From Gammaproteobacteria bacterium (lineage in GTDB: Bacteria; Pseudomonadota; Gammaproteobacteria; HK1): a DNA stretch of 8,115 nt. This document shows, in pieces, positions 1-7,428 of the stretch; position 1 is the stretch's first letter; every line of letters begins with the position of its first letter. The position numbers and the translations under genes are program-made. The stretch covers positions 1 to 8,115 of the forward strand of contig JAJECB010000224.1 in the NCBI GenBank assembly GCA_022822245.1, in the 5' to 3' direction. A model generated the notes under the pieces. It was not told where the DNA came from and searched no databases. It saw only the letters and a program-made list of their open reading frames with translations.

Positions 1-107
1 GAGAGCACGAGCGGGATCATGATCGCGAGGATCTTGAGCACGGTGAGGATCGTGACCTGGAGCGCGTGAGGCAGCCAGGCGACCGCGCCGGTGACGAACT
101 CGGGCAT
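1..107 (-). CDS. nuoH: NADH-quinone oxidoreductase subunit H, N-terminus only (cut by window edge)
   Basis: Only the first 35 codons are inside the window. The translation starts MPEFVTGAVAWLPHALQ and runs into a hydrophobic helix, VTILTVLKILAIMIPLVL, which matches the first transmembrane segment of the NuoH/ND1 family (LKILAI...PLL is typical). NuoH is a membrane subunit that forms much of the quinone chamber entrance, next to NuoB and NuoD. The ATG overlaps the nuoG stop as TGATG, so the two genes are probably translationally coupled. A GTG codon lies directly before the ATG in the same frame and could also start the protein; ATG is preferred. Position straight after nuoG is the normal nuo order and supports the call. 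The remainder of the gene, including the conserved loops, cannot be seen. Confidence 0.93.
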   Translation of the reverse strand, partial: MPEFVTGAVAWLPHALQVTILTVLKILAIMIPLVL

Positions 108-2530
108 CACGGCGCGGCCGGCTCCACCGCAATCCGCCCCCACGCGGGGCCGAGACCGACGCTGTGCGCGACGCCCGCGTGGAGGAGGAGGCACCCGTCC
201 GGAACGGCAGGGTCCTCCTCGACGGCGAGGGTCCGCTCGTTCCCGTTCTGCCGCACGGCGGCCATCCCCCCCGCGACGAGCCCGAGCGCCCGGGCGACCG
301 CGGGGTTGACCCGCACCGCGGGAGCCGGCGTCTCGACGGTGCGCTGGAGCGCGCCGGCGCGCCGGACGAGGGGGTCCACCGCGTAGAGCGGCACGTCGCC
401 CACCCGCCAGAGCGGGGAAGAGGCAGGGCCCGCCCCCTCCTCGCCATCGCCGGCAGCCGCGCCGGCTTCGGGGCCGAGGCCGGGGCCGGGTTCCGGGCCG
501 GCGAGGTTGTCGGGCGGCGCGACCTCCCCGATGCTCGCGTCCGCCTGCGCCCGCACGTCCTCGATGCCTTCGTGGTCGAAGCCTTCGACGCCGAGCCGGT
601 TCCCGAGCACGCGCAGGATCCGCCACGCCGGGCGCGCCTCCCCGGGCGGGGTGGTCGCCGCCTCGTAGCGCTGGCGCCGCCCTTCCGCGTTGTAGAAGGT
701 GCCCGGGGTCTCGGTGAAGAGGCCGATCGGGAGGAGCACGCTCGCGTACGACTCCATCGCGGGAGACACGAACCCGGTGAGGGCGACCACCGAGCGCGCT
801 GCCTCGAGGGCCGCGAGGGCCGCCTCGCTGTTCGCGCCGTCGAGCTCGGGCTCGGTGCCGAGGAGGAGGTACGCGGGGAGCTTCGCGTCGAGCATGGCGT
901 CCGCGTCGAGGCCCGGCGAAGCGGCCGGCGCGCCGCCCGGACCCCGGTGCGGGAGCATTCCCGCGAGCGCCGCCCCGGCTCCATTCGGGCCGTCGCTCAA
1001 GTACCCGAGGCGCGCGCCGGTGCGCCGGGCGATGGCTCGGGCGAGGGCCCGGACCCCGGCCGCCCCCGGGTGCGCGGCGGCGCCGCTCCCGAGGAGGATG
1101 ACCGCACGCTCCGCATCCGCGAGACCCGCGGCCGCCGCACGCTGCGCCGTGGTGGGATCGGCGCCCGAGCCGCCCTCCCCCTCCGGGCTGTCGCCGGCCG
1201 CAGCGGCGCGGGCGATCCCCGCGAGCTCGTCCGCCATCCGGTCCGGCGAAACCACGATACGGCCGGTGAGGTCGAAGTTGAAAGCATAATCGATTGGATT
1301 TACTGCGAATATGGAGGCGCCTGCGAGCGCCGCCTTGCGGAGGCGCAATCCCGCCAAGGGCTGCTCCTTGCGAACGTTGCTGCCCACGACGAGGGCCGCG
1401 TCCACCCGTTCGAGCTCCGCGAGGTCCATCCCCAGCCACGGCCACGCGGGGGCCTCGTCCTGATCGCTGAAGTCCGCCTGGCGGAGGCGGTGGTCGAGGT
1501 TCGCGCCGCCGAGCCCCCGCACGAGGGCCTGGAGGAGGTAGTGCTCCTCGGTGGTCGCAACCGGCGAGGCGAGCGCCCCGATCCCGGCCGGCCCCTCCGC
1601 GTCGAGCACGGCCCGGATCTCCCGCGCCGCCGCATCGAGGGCGATCTCCCAGTCGACCTCGCGCCATGCCCCGTCCTCGCCCCGCACCCGCGGGCGAAGG
1701 AGCCGGTCCTCCGCGTAGAGCCCCTCGTAGCTGAACCGGTCGCGGTCGGAGAGCCACACCTCGTTCACCGCCTCGTTCTCGCGCGGCACGACCCGGAGCG
1801 CCCGCCCCCGCCGGACATGGACGTGGATGTTCGACCCGACCGCGTCGTGGGCGGCGACCCCCTCGCGCTGCACCATCTCCCAGGCCCGCGCCCGGAACCG
1901 GAACGGCTTCGAGGTGAGGGCCCCGACGGGGCAGACGTCGATGACGTTGCCGGAGAGCTCCGAGTCGACGCTGCGCTCGATGAAGGTTCCGATCCGCATG
2001 TCCTCGCCCCGCCCGGTCGCCCCGAGCTCGGTGAGGCCGGCCACCTCCGTCCCGAACCGCACGCAGCGGGTGCAGTGAATGCATCGCGTCATGTCGGTCG
2101 CGATGAGGGGCCCGAGGTTCTTGTCGGGCACCACGCGCTTGCGCTCGGTGAAGCGCGAGATCCCGCGGCCGTATCCCATCGCGAGGTCCTGGAGCTCGCA
2201 CTCCCCGCCCTGGTCGCAGATGGGACAGTCGAGGGGATGGTTGATGAGGAGGAACTCCATCACCGAGCGCTGGGCCTGGCGGGACGTCTCCGAAGTGGTG
2301 AAGACCTTCATGCCGTCCATGACCGGGGTCGCGCAGGCGGGGAGCGGCTTCGGGGCGCGCTCGACCTCCACCAGGCACATCCGGCAGTTCGCGGCGACGG
2401 AGAGCTTCTTGTGGTAGCAGAAGCGCGGGATCGCGATCCCGGCCGCGTCGGCGGCCTCGATGACCATCGCCCCCTTGCGGACCTCGCAGGGGCGTCCGTC
2501 GATCTCGATGGTGACCGTGTCGTCGCTCAT
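107..2530 (-). CDS. nuoG: NADH-quinone oxidoreductase subunit G (iron-sulphur subunit of the peripheral arm)
   Basis: This is an 807-residue NuoG/75-kDa subunit, which carries electrons from NuoF toward NuoB on the cytoplasmic arm of complex I. The ferredoxin-like N-terminus has the [2Fe-2S] N1b ligands C38, C49, C52 and C66. The N5 [4Fe-4S] motif is H98, C102, C105 and C111, and the N4 [4Fe-4S] ligands are C150, C153, C156 and C200. From about residue 215 onward the protein is a degenerate molybdopterin-oxidoreductase-like domain, with ENEAVNEVWLSDRDRFSYEGL as the usual landmark. The N7 cysteines found in Escherichia coli and Thermus are absent; there is no Cys between 200 and 780. Three Gly/Ala/Pro/Glu-rich stretches (about 444-460, 528-541 and 678-704) look like linkers. 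The ATG has no good Shine-Dalgarno sequence, the upstream gap is made of repeats, and the stop overlaps nuoH. Confidence 0.97.
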   Translation of the reverse strand: MSDDTVTIEIDGRPCEVRKGAMVIEAADAAGIAIPRFCYHKKLSVAANCRMCLVEVERAPKPLPACATPVMDGMKVFTTSETSRQAQRSVMEFLLINHPLDCPICDQGGECELQDLAMGYGRGISRFTERKRVVPDKNLGPLIATDMTRCIHCTRCVRFGTEVAGLTELGATGRGEDMRIGTFIERSVDSELSGNVIDVCPVGALTSKPFRFRARAWEMVQREGVAAHDAVGSNIHVHVRRGRALRVVPRENEAVNEVWLSDRDRFSYEGLYAEDRLLRPRVRGEDGAWREVDWEIALDAAAREIRAVLDAEGPAGIGALASPVATTEEHYLLQALVRGLGGANLDHRLRQADFSDQDEAPAWPWLGMDLAELERVDAALVVGSNVRKEQPLAGLRLRKAALAGASIFAVNPIDYAFNFDLTGRIVVSPDRMADELAGIARAAAAGDSPEGEGGSGADPTTAQRAAAAGLADAERAVILLGSGAAAHPGAAGVRALARAIARRTGARLGYLSDGPNGAGAALAGMLPHRGPGGAPAASPGLDADAMLDAKLPAYLLLGTEPELDGANSEAALAALEAARSVVALTGFVSPAMESYASVLLPIGLFTETPGTFYNAEGRRQRYEAATTPPGEARPAWRILRVLGNRLGVEGFDHEGIEDVRAQADASIGEVAPPDNLAGPEPGPGLGPEAGAAAGDGEEGAGPASSPLWRVGDVPLYAVDPLVRRAGALQRTVETPAPAVRVNPAVARALGLVAGGMAAVRQNGNERTLAVEEDPAVPDGCLLLHAGVAHSVGLGPAWGRIAVEPAAP

Positions 2531-2602
2531 GGCCCGGTTACCCGTGTGCGCTCATGGGTCCGCGACCTCCGCGAGAGCGGTCGCGTCGTCGCTGATGGCC
2601 CG
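2520..2602 (-). repeat. Second, inactive copy of the nuoG start region
   Basis: Bases 2520-2536, which span the nuoG ATG (sense GGGCCATGAGCGACGA), recur at 2586-2602 with one mismatch out of 17. The mismatch changes the start codon ATG to ATC. Similarity continues weakly for a few bases into nuoG. The offset is 66 bases, a multiple of three, but a TGA in the same frame at 2552-2554 separates the two copies, so the upstream copy cannot add residues to NuoG. It looks like a decayed duplication of the gene junction. The match was found by eye, so its exact limits are uncertain. Confidence 0.7.
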
Positions 2603-2636
2603 TCCCCCCACCAGTCCGCCGCCTCTGCAAGACCAT
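2538..2636 (-). CDS. Possible 32-residue bridging mini-ORF between nuoF and nuoG
   Basis: An ATG overlaps the nuoF stop as TGATG and opens a 33-codon frame that ends with TAA at 2538-2540, seven bases before the nuoG ATG. The peptide starts [13 protein letters not shown], ends GPMSAHG and is very rich in Arg and Gly. No family is recognised. The frame is the continuation of a long open shadow frame through nuoF, and GC-rich DNA gives such frames freely, so a functional peptide is doubtful. Its only plausible role, as inference, is to carry ribosomes from nuoF to nuoG, whose own start lacks a clear Shine-Dalgarno sequence. A GAGG sequence lies upstream in the nuoF 3' end. Confidence 0.2.
   Translation of the reverse strand: MVLQRRRTGGGTGHQRRRDRSRGGRGPMSAHG
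2558..2582 (-). repeat. Third, degenerate copy of the nuoF 3' end
   Basis: This 25-base stretch matches the nuoF 3' end (2639-2663) at 20 of 25 positions without gaps, at an offset of 81 bases. In the sense direction it reads T-A-L-A-E-V-A-D-P then TGA, against T-S-L-A-E-A-A-D then TGA in nuoF. The retained frame, residues and nearby stop favour decayed duplication over chance. It is followed by ATGAGCG, resembling the nuoG start ATGAGCGACGAC. It is non-coding in the present arrangement, apart from the doubtful mini-ORF that crosses it. Confidence 0.55.
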
Positions 2637-2657
2637 CAGTCCGCCGCCTCTGCAAGA
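2608..2657 (-). repeat. Tandem duplication of the last 25 bases of nuoF
   Basis: Two adjacent 25-base units, 2608-2632 and 2633-2657, differ at a single base. The unit at 2633-2657 contains the real nuoF end, with codons for L-A-E-A-A-D and the stop TGA at 2636-2638. In the downstream copy the corresponding stop triplet is TGG. Both units carry a GCAGAGGCGG stretch that could act as a weak ribosome-binding sequence. The copy lies wholly in the nuoF-nuoG gap and does not change NuoF, because the first stop is intact. Confidence 0.85.
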
Positions 2658-3925
2658 GAGGTCATGCACCGGCCGTGCTCGATGTGGTACTCGAACTCGT
2701 GCCGGTAATGCCTGAGAAAACCTTGCACCGGCCACGCCGCCGCGTCGCCGAAGGCGCAGATCGTCCGCCCCTCGATGTTGTTCGCGACGTCGAGGAGCAT
2801 GTCGAGGTGCTCGCGCTCTCCGCCCCCCGCCTCGATGCGCCGGATCACCCGGTACATCCACCCCGTCCCCTCCCGGCACGGGGTGCACTGCCCGCAGGAC
2901 TCCATGTAGTAGAAGCGCGCGATGCGCTCGGCCATCCGCACCATGCAGGTGGTGTCGTCCATGATGACGACCGCCCCCGAGCCGAGCATCGAGCCCGCCG
3001 CCCGGATCGAGTCGTAGTCCATGTCGACCTCCATCATGACGTCGCCCGGCAGCACCGGCATCGAGGAGCCCCCCGGGATCACCGCCTTCAGGCGCCGCCC
3101 GTCCCGCACCCCGCCCGCCATCGCGAGGAGCTCGCGGAAGGGGGTGCCGAGGGGGATCTCGAAGTTGCCCGGGCTGTTGACGTGCCCGGAGACGGAGAAC
3201 ACCTTGGTGCCCCCCGAGTTCTCGACTCCGAGCTCCCGGAACCAGTCCGGGCCGTTGCGGACGATCGACGGCACCGAAGCGAAGGTCTCGGTGTTGTTGA
3301 CGGTGGTCGGCCGGCCGTAGAGCCCGGAGTTGGCGGGGAACGGGGGCTTGAAGCGGGGCATCCCCTTCTTGCCCTCGAGGGACTCGAGGAGGCCCATCTC
3401 CTCCCCGCAGATGTAGGCCCCCGCCCCGAGCACGCAGTGGAGCTCGAAGTCGACCCCGGAGCCGAGGATGTCCGCCCCGACGAGGCCCGCCTCGCGTGCC
3501 TCCGCGAGCGCGGCCTCGAAGCGCGCGTAGGGCTCCTCGCAGAACTCGCCCCGAACGTAGTTGTAGCCGACCGTCGCCCCCATCGCGTAGCCGCCGATGG
3601 CCATCCCCTCGATGACCGCGTGCGGGTTGTAGCGCAGGATGTCGCGGTCCTTGCAGGTGCCGGGCTCGCTCTCGTCGGAATTGCACACCACGTAGTTCTG
3701 GCCGCCCGTGTCGCGGGGCATGAAGCTCCACTTGAGCCCGGCGGGAAAGCCGGCCCCTCCGCGGCCCCGGAGTCCGGAGGCCTTGACCATCTCGACGACG
3801 TCGCCGGGGGAGACCCGGTCGCGGAGGATCCGCTCCCACGCATCGTAGCCGCCGATCCGCCGGTAGTTCTCGAAGGTCCACGGCTCGTCGAAGCGCAGGG
3901 TCTGGAAACAGACTTCGTTGGCCAC
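2636..3925 (-). CDS. nuoF: NADH-quinone oxidoreductase subunit F (NADH- and FMN-binding subunit)
   Basis: This 429-residue protein oxidises NADH and passes electrons through FMN to cluster N3, at the tip of the cytoplasmic arm. The Gly-rich FMN/NADH loop is [10 protein letters not shown] at residues 54-63, followed by K65. The nucleotide-binding stretch [10 protein letters not shown] is at 167-176, and SLEGKKG and [21 protein letters not shown] follow. The N3 [4Fe-4S] ligands are C344, C347 and C350 ([12 protein letters not shown]) and C390 ([13 protein letters not shown]). Length is normal for the family. The start is GTG, chosen because a strong AGAGGAAG Shine-Dalgarno sequence lies six bases upstream and the [12 protein letters not shown] beginning fits the family. 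The gap from nuoE is 43 bases. One oddity is Met-Gly at 177-178, where family members I recall have Thr-Ala (GEETAL). The 3' end is duplicated downstream. Confidence 0.97.
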   Translation of the reverse strand: MANEVCFQTLRFDEPWTFENYRRIGGYDAWERILRDRVSPGDVVEMVKASGLRGRGGAGFPAGLKWSFMPRDTGGQNYVVCNSDESEPGTCKDRDILRYNPHAVIEGMAIGGYAMGATVGYNYVRGEFCEEPYARFEAALAEAREAGLVGADILGSGVDFELHCVLGAGAYICGEEMGLLESLEGKKGMPRFKPPFPANSGLYGRPTTVNNTETFASVPSIVRNGPDWFRELGVENSGGTKVFSVSGHVNSPGNFEIPLGTPFRELLAMAGGVRDGRRLKAVIPGGSSMPVLPGDVMMEVDMDYDSIRAAGSMLGSGAVVIMDDTTCMVRMAERIARFYYMESCGQCTPCREGTGWMYRVIRRIEAGGGEREHLDMLLDVANNIEGRTICAFGDAAAWPVQGFLRHYRHEFEYHIEHGRCMTSLAEAAD

Positions 3926-3929
3926 GCCT

Positions 3930-3937
3930 CTTCCTCT
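3930..3937 (-). promoter_or_regulatory. Strong Shine-Dalgarno sequence fixing the GTG start of nuoF
   Basis: The sense strand reads AGAGGAAG here, with its AGGA core six bases from the GTG at 3923-3925. It is among the best ribosome-binding sites in the window and supports GTG as the true nuoF start. Confidence 0.7.
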
Positions 3938-3968
3938 CTCGTTCCCGCGCCCGCGCCCGTCGCCCGCG

Positions 3969-4451
3969 CTACTCGAGCGCGTCGAGGATCTCCTCCACCC
4001 GCTCGATGGTGAGATTCTCGTGGTAGCGGTGGTCGACCATCATCATCGGCGCCCCGCAGCAGGCGGCGAGGCACTCCTCCTCGCGCTTGAGGAAGATGCG
4101 CCCGTCGGCGGTCGACTCGCCGAGGCGCACCCCGTAGCGCTGCTCGATGTGGGCGACGATCTCGTCGGCGCCGCACAGCATGCACGAGATGTTGGTGCAC
4201 ACGGAGACGCTGTGCCGGGCCACCGGCTCGGTCTCGAGCATCGAGTAGAAGCTCGCGACCTCGTAGACGGTGATGCGCGGGAGCCCGAGGTACTCGGCCA
4301 CCTCGTCCATGATCTCCACCGAGAGCCAGCCGCCGTTGTCGTGCTGGGCGGCGCGGAGCGCGCCGAGGATGGCCGACTGCCTTCCGGCGGGGGGGAACTT
4401 CGCGACCCACCCGTCGATCTCGTGCCGGACGTGCTCGCTGAGGCCACTCAC
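3969..4451 (-). CDS. nuoE: NADH-quinone oxidoreductase subunit E (24-kDa, [2Fe-2S] subunit)
   Basis: This is a 160-residue thioredoxin-like [2Fe-2S] subunit that pairs with NuoF in the NADH dehydrogenase module and holds cluster N1a. The ligands are C85 and C90 (CTNISC) and C127 and C131 ([10 protein letters not shown]). The N-terminal helical part contains [18 protein letters not shown] and GWLS, as is usual for the family. The chosen start is GTG at 4449-4451, giving [19 protein letters not shown] lies seven bases upstream, and this length is typical. An upstream GTG at 4515-4517 would add 22 Arg- and Cys-rich residues unlike the family, so it is rejected. The stop is TAG. The 82-base gap before it holds a hairpin over the nuoD stop and a second GTGAGTG motif. 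Confidence 0.95.
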   Translation of the reverse strand: MSGLSEHVRHEIDGWVAKFPPAGRQSAILGALRAAQHDNGGWLSVEIMDEVAEYLGLPRITVYEVASFYSMLETEPVARHSVSVCTNISCMLCGADEIVAHIEQRYGVRLGESTADGRIFLKREEECLAACCGAPMMMVDHRYHENLTIERVEEILDALE

Positions 4452-4456
4452 CGATC

Positions 4457-4462
4457 TTCTCC
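4457..4462 (-). promoter_or_regulatory. Shine-Dalgarno sequence supporting the nuoE GTG start
   Basis: The sense strand reads GGAGAA, with its GGAG core seven bases before the GTG at 4449-4451. The alternative upstream GTG has no comparable site, so this sequence helps choose the shorter NuoE. Confidence 0.6.
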
Positions 4463-4520
4463 GCGAACGACGATGCCAAGGGGGGCGACCGCAGCCGCAT
4501 CGGCCCTGCGACCGCACTCA

Positions 4521-4540
4521 CCGGTGAACCCGTTCACCGG
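4521..4540. repeat. Perfect inverted repeat over the nuoD stop codon
   Basis: The arms CCGGTGAAC (4521-4529) and GTTCACCGG (4532-4540) are exact reverse complements separated by two bases. In the mRNA this can form an 8-bp stem with loop CGGG, and the nuoD TGA is inside the stem. There is no U-run after it, so it is not an ordinary intrinsic terminator. It could slow mRNA decay or tune coupling between nuoD and nuoE; that role is inference. Confidence 0.75.
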
Positions 4541-5787
4541 TCCACCTCCCCGAACACGATGTCCTGGGTGCCGATGACGGCGACCACGTCCGCGAGCATG
4601 TGGCCCTGCACCATCTCGTTGATCGAGGAGAGGTGGACGAATCCGGGGGCCCGGATCTTGACCCGGTAGGGCTTGTTGGCGCCGTCCGACACGAGGTAGA
4701 TGCCGAACTCTCCCTTCGGCGCCTCCACCGCCGCGTAGGTCTCGCCCTCGGGCACGCAGTAACCCTCGGTGAAGAGCTTGAAGTGGTGGATGAGGGCTTC
4801 CATGTCCTCCTTCATCGACTCGCGGGTCGGGGCGGCGAGCTTCGCGTCGTCGAGCATGACCGGCCCGGGGTTCGCGCGGAGCCAGTCCACGCACTGGCGG
4901 ACGATCCGGTTCGACTGGCGCATCTCCTCGACGCGGACGAGGTAGCGGTCGTAGCAGTCGCCGTTCACCCCGACCGGGATGTCGAAGTCGACATCGGCGT
5001 ACATCTCGTAGGGCTGCTTCTTGCGAAGGTCCCACTCGATGCCGGACCCGCGCAGCATCGGTCCGGTGAACCCGAGCTGGAGCGCGCGCTCGGGCGACAC
5101 CGTGCCGATGCCGACGGTGCGCTGCTTCCAGATCCGGTTGTCGGTGAGGAGGGTCTCGTACTCGTCCACGCAGCCCGGGAAGCGCTCGATGAAGCGCTCG
5201 ATGAAGTCGAGGAGCGAGCCCTCGCGGGCGCGGTTGAGGCGCTGCGTCTCGCGGTCCCCGCGCCGGGGCGACGCGGTGTGCCGCGGCATCTCCTCCGGGA
5301 GGTCCCGGTACACCCCGCCCGGACGGTAGTAGGTCGCGTGCATCCGGGTGCCGGAGACCGCCTCGTAGCAGTCCATCAGGTCCTCTCGCTCGCGGAACGC
5401 GTAGAGGAATACGGTCATCGCCCCGATGTCGAGCCCGTGCGCCCCGATCCACATCAGGTGGTTCAGGATGCGGGTGATCTCGTCGAACATGGTGCGGATC
5501 CAGCGCGCCCGAAGGGGCGGCTCGACCCCGAGAAGGCGTTCGATGGCAAGGACGTAGGCGTGTTCGTTGCACATCATGGACACGTAGTCGAGACGGTCCA
5601 TGTAGCCGATGCTCTGGCTGTAGGGCTTCGATTCGGCGAGCTTCTCGGTAGCGCGGTGCAGGAGCCCGATGTGGGGGTCGGCGCGCTCGATGACCTCCCC
5701 GTCCATCTCGAGCACGAGCCGGAGCACCCCGTGCGCGGCCGGGTGCTGGGGGCCGAAGTTGAGGGTGAAGTTGCGGATCTCGGGCAT
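4534..5787 (-). CDS. nuoD: NADH-quinone oxidoreductase subunit D (49-kDa, quinone-site subunit)
   Basis: This 417-residue protein is the hydrogenase-large-subunit-like component of complex I that, with NuoB, forms the ubiquinone-reducing site. It opens [21 protein letters not shown]19 in the HPAAHG loop and Y68 in DRLDY are spaced like the quinone-contacting His and Tyr of Thermus Nqo4. Later landmarks are [52 protein letters not shown] and [15 protein letters not shown]. NuoC and NuoD are separate genes, unlike the fused NuoCD of enterobacteria. The frame is open for 23 more codons upstream, but those are Arg-rich and lie inside nuoC, so the ATG at 5785-5787 is used. It begins ten bases after the nuoC stop, with only a weak Shine-Dalgarno sequence. 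The stop lies in a hairpin. Confidence 0.97.
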   Translation of the reverse strand: MPEIRNFTLNFGPQHPAAHGVLRLVLEMDGEVIERADPHIGLLHRATEKLAESKPYSQSIGYMDRLDYVSMMCNEHAYVLAIERLLGVEPPLRARWIRTMFDEITRILNHLMWIGAHGLDIGAMTVFLYAFREREDLMDCYEAVSGTRMHATYYRPGGVYRDLPEEMPRHTASPRRGDRETQRLNRAREGSLLDFIERFIERFPGCVDEYETLLTDNRIWKQRTVGIGTVSPERALQLGFTGPMLRGSGIEWDLRKKQPYEMYADVDFDIPVGVNGDCYDRYLVRVEEMRQSNRIVRQCVDWLRANPGPVMLDDAKLAAPTRESMKEDMEALIHHFKLFTEGYCVPEGETYAAVEAPKGEFGIYLVSDGANKPYRVKIRAPGFVHLSSINEMVQGHMLADVVAVIGTQDIVFGEVDR

Positions 5788-5797
5788 CGGCTCGGTC

Positions 5798-6562
5798 TCA
5801 GGCTCCCTGCGCCTGCGCCCCGGCCTCGCCCTCCTCCGGGCCGCCGTCGCGGGCATAGCGCTGGTCGTGCCGGATGACGCGCGGCACGAGAACCCGCTCC
5901 TCGATGGTCACCGGCTCGTAGACGACGCGACCCTTCTCCGGGTCGTAGCGCATCTCGACGTGCCCGCTCAGGGGAAAGTCCTTGCGGAAGGGGTGCCCGA
6001 CGAAGCCGTAGTCGGTGAGGAGGCGGCGCAGGTCCGGATGCCCCTCGAAGAGCACGCCGAAGAGGTCGAAGGCCTCGCGCTCGAACCAATCGGCCGACGC
6101 CCAGACCCCGATGACGGACGGCAGACGCGGATACTCGCCCTCGAGGAACACCTTGAGGCGGAGCCGCCAGTTCCGCGAGACGGAGAGAAGCTGGTAGACG
6201 ACCGCGAAGCGCTTCCCCTCCCAGTCGCCGCCCGAGAAGCGGCCGTAGCCCGCCCCCCGCGAGAAGCCGGAGGCGGTCGCGGTCTCGCTCGTCTCCCAGT
6301 CGGCCTGCCCGTACGCCGAGTAGTCGACCGCGCACACGTCGATGAGCTGCTCGAAGCCGAGCTCGGAATCGTCGCGGAGCCGCTCGCACACCTCGAGGAG
6401 GTGCTCGGGATCGGTCTCGCACACCACCTCGCCCCCGATCCCGTGGGCCGACTCGTGCACGCGGGCGACCTCGGGCGCCAAGCGTTCGCGAAGGCGCGCG
6501 CCAAGCTCGGTTCGCGGCCCGGGATCGGGCACCGCGGCGGCGGGTGCGGTTTCAGCGGGCAA
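5798..6562 (-). CDS. nuoC: NADH-quinone oxidoreductase subunit C (30-kDa subunit)
   Basis: NuoC is a cofactor-free scaffold subunit that sits beside NuoD in the quinone-reducing module. The family signature is clear at about residues 161-200: [20 protein letters not shown], then [19 protein letters not shown]. The earlier part has the alpha/beta fold sequence [16 protein letters not shown] and [12 protein letters not shown] Gly/Ser/Thr-rich insert at about 88-115 is of the kind seen in beta/gammaproteobacterial members. The tail after about residue 235 is an unconserved Gly/Ala/Glu stretch. The start is uncertain. TTG at 6560-6562 gives 254 residues and overlaps the nuoB end by 11 bases, while GTG at 6530-6532 would remove ten Ala/Pro-rich residues. 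Neither has a good Shine-Dalgarno sequence; overlap with nuoB suggests translational coupling. Confidence 0.95.
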   Translation of the reverse strand: MPAETAPAAAVPDPGPRTELGARLRERLAPEVARVHESAHGIGGEVVCETDPEHLLEVCERLRDDSELGFEQLIDVCAVDYSAYGQADWETSETATASGFSRGAGYGRFSGGDWEGKRFAVVYQLLSVSRNWRLRLKVFLEGEYPRLPSVIGVWASADWFEREAFDLFGVLFEGHPDLRRLLTDYGFVGHPFRKDFPLSGHVEMRYDPEKGRVVYEPVTIEERVLVPRVIRHDQRYARDGGPEEGEAGAQAQGA

Positions 6563-7028
6563 TGGTGTTCGTTCGCCGGATCTTGTTCTGGAGCTGAAGC
6601 ACTCCGTAGAGCAGCGCCTCGGCGGTCGGGGGACACCCCGGCACGTAGATGTCGACGGGGACGATGCGGTCGCACCCCCGGACCACCGAGTACGAGTAGT
6701 GGTAGTAGCCGCCGCCGTTCGCGCACGAGCCCATCGAGATCACCCAGCGGGGCTCGGACATCTGGTCGTAGACCTTGCGCAGGGCCGGCGCCATCTTGTT
6801 GACGAGGGTGCCGGCCACGATCATCACGTCGGACTGACGGGGGCTCGGGCGGAAGATGATCCCGAAGCGGTCGAGGTCGTAGCGGGCCGCACCCGCGTGC
6901 ATCATCTCGACCGCGCAGCAGGCGAGCCCGAACGTCATCGGCCACATCGAGCCGGTCCGCGCCCAGTTGATGAGGCGGTCAGCCGTCGTGGTGACGAAGC
7001 CTTCCTCCAGTACGCCTTCTATTCCCAC
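6552..7028 (-). CDS. nuoB: NADH-quinone oxidoreductase subunit B (cluster N2 subunit)
   Basis: This 158-residue protein carries the [4Fe-4S] cluster N2, the last electron carrier before quinone, at the base of the cytoplasmic arm. The ligands are the tandem pair C37-C38 ([10 protein letters not shown]), C102 ([11 protein letters not shown]) and C132 ([11 protein letters not shown]). [26 protein letters not shown] and [19 protein letters not shown] are standard. The start is GTG at 7026-7028, giving [11 protein letters not shown], the usual beginning in gammaproteobacteria. AGAAGGG lies about nine bases upstream. Another GTG at 7047-7049 would add seven residues and extend deeper into nuoA; it is not favoured. 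The gene overlaps the nuoA end by ten bases, and its own end overlaps the likely nuoC start. All cluster ligands are present, so it should be functional. Confidence 0.97.
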   Translation of the reverse strand: MGIEGVLEEGFVTTTADRLINWARTGSMWPMTFGLACCAVEMMHAGAARYDLDRFGIIFRPSPRQSDVMIVAGTLVNKMAPALRKVYDQMSEPRWVISMGSCANGGGYYHYSYSVVRGCDRIVPVDIYVPGCPPTAEALLYGVLQLQNKIRRTNTIAR

Positions 7029-7378
7029 TCGAGCGCGCCCTTCTTCCACTCGTAGATGAACCCGACCACGAGAATGCCGAGGAACACCATCATGGCCACG
7101 AAGCCGAACATGCCGATCTCATCGAGGACGACCGCCCACGGGAACAGGAAGGCGATCTCGAGGTCGAAGATGATGAACAGGATCGCGACGAGGTAGTAGC
7201 GCACGTCGAACTTCATGCGCGAGTCCTCGAACGCCTCGAAGCCGCACTCGTAGGGGGAAGTCTTCTCCTGGTCGGGACGGCGCGGCCCGAACAGCCAGCC
7301 GAGGGTGAGCGGAACCACCCCCATCGCGGTCGCCACCACGAGAAAGATGAGGATCGGGAGGTAGTTCTGTTCGAGCAT
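7019..7378 (-). CDS. nuoA: NADH-quinone oxidoreductase subunit A (membrane subunit)
   Basis: NuoA is a small membrane subunit (ND3 family) whose long loop reaches the quinone site near NuoD and NuoB. The 119-residue protein has three predicted transmembrane segments, at about 7-29, 62-82 and 88-108. The conserved loop between the first two contains [10 protein letters not shown] with C45, the position of the loop cysteine known from ND3. The second helix region has the signature [21 protein letters not shown] with its buried acidic residues. ATG at 7376-7378 has a good AAGGA Shine-Dalgarno sequence (7384-7388) five bases upstream. It is the first protein gene of the operon, starting 50 bases after the tRNA-Leu 3' end. 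Its TAG stop lies inside the start of nuoB. No separate promoter is visible in the short upstream gap. Confidence 0.97.
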   Translation of the reverse strand: MLEQNYLPILIFLVVATAMGVVPLTLGWLFGPRRPDQEKTSPYECGFEAFEDSRMKFDVRYYLVAILFIIFDLEIAFLFPWAVVLDEIGMFGFVAMMVFLGILVVGFIYEWKKGALEWE

Positions 7379-7428
7379 CTCGGTCCTTCAACCGTGGCGA
7401 GCGCCCCCGTCAGCGCCGCCGGCGATGT

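Noticed and set aside
164..4012. A 1282-codon plus-strand open frame opposite nuoG and nuoF
   Set aside because: It is antisense to two clear, conserved genes and composed of Arg/Ala/Pro/Glu-rich sequence. Long antisense frames are expected in GC-rich DNA with strong third-position GC.
5179..5202. A 12-base tandem repeat in nuoD encoding IERF-IERF
   Set aside because: NuoD proteins I recall have the same length here with a similar sequence (FIEDFTERF type), so this is codon-level convergence rather than an added repeat.
4600..6802. Long plus-strand open frames opposite nuoD, nuoC and nuoB
   Set aside because: These are mirror frames of conserved nuo genes with Arg/Val/His-rich, low-information translations and no family resemblance.
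7019..7049. Longer NuoB starting at the GTG at 7047-7049
   Set aside because: The extra seven residues lie inside nuoA coding sequence and are not family-like; [11 protein letters not shown] from the later GTG is the normal beginning.
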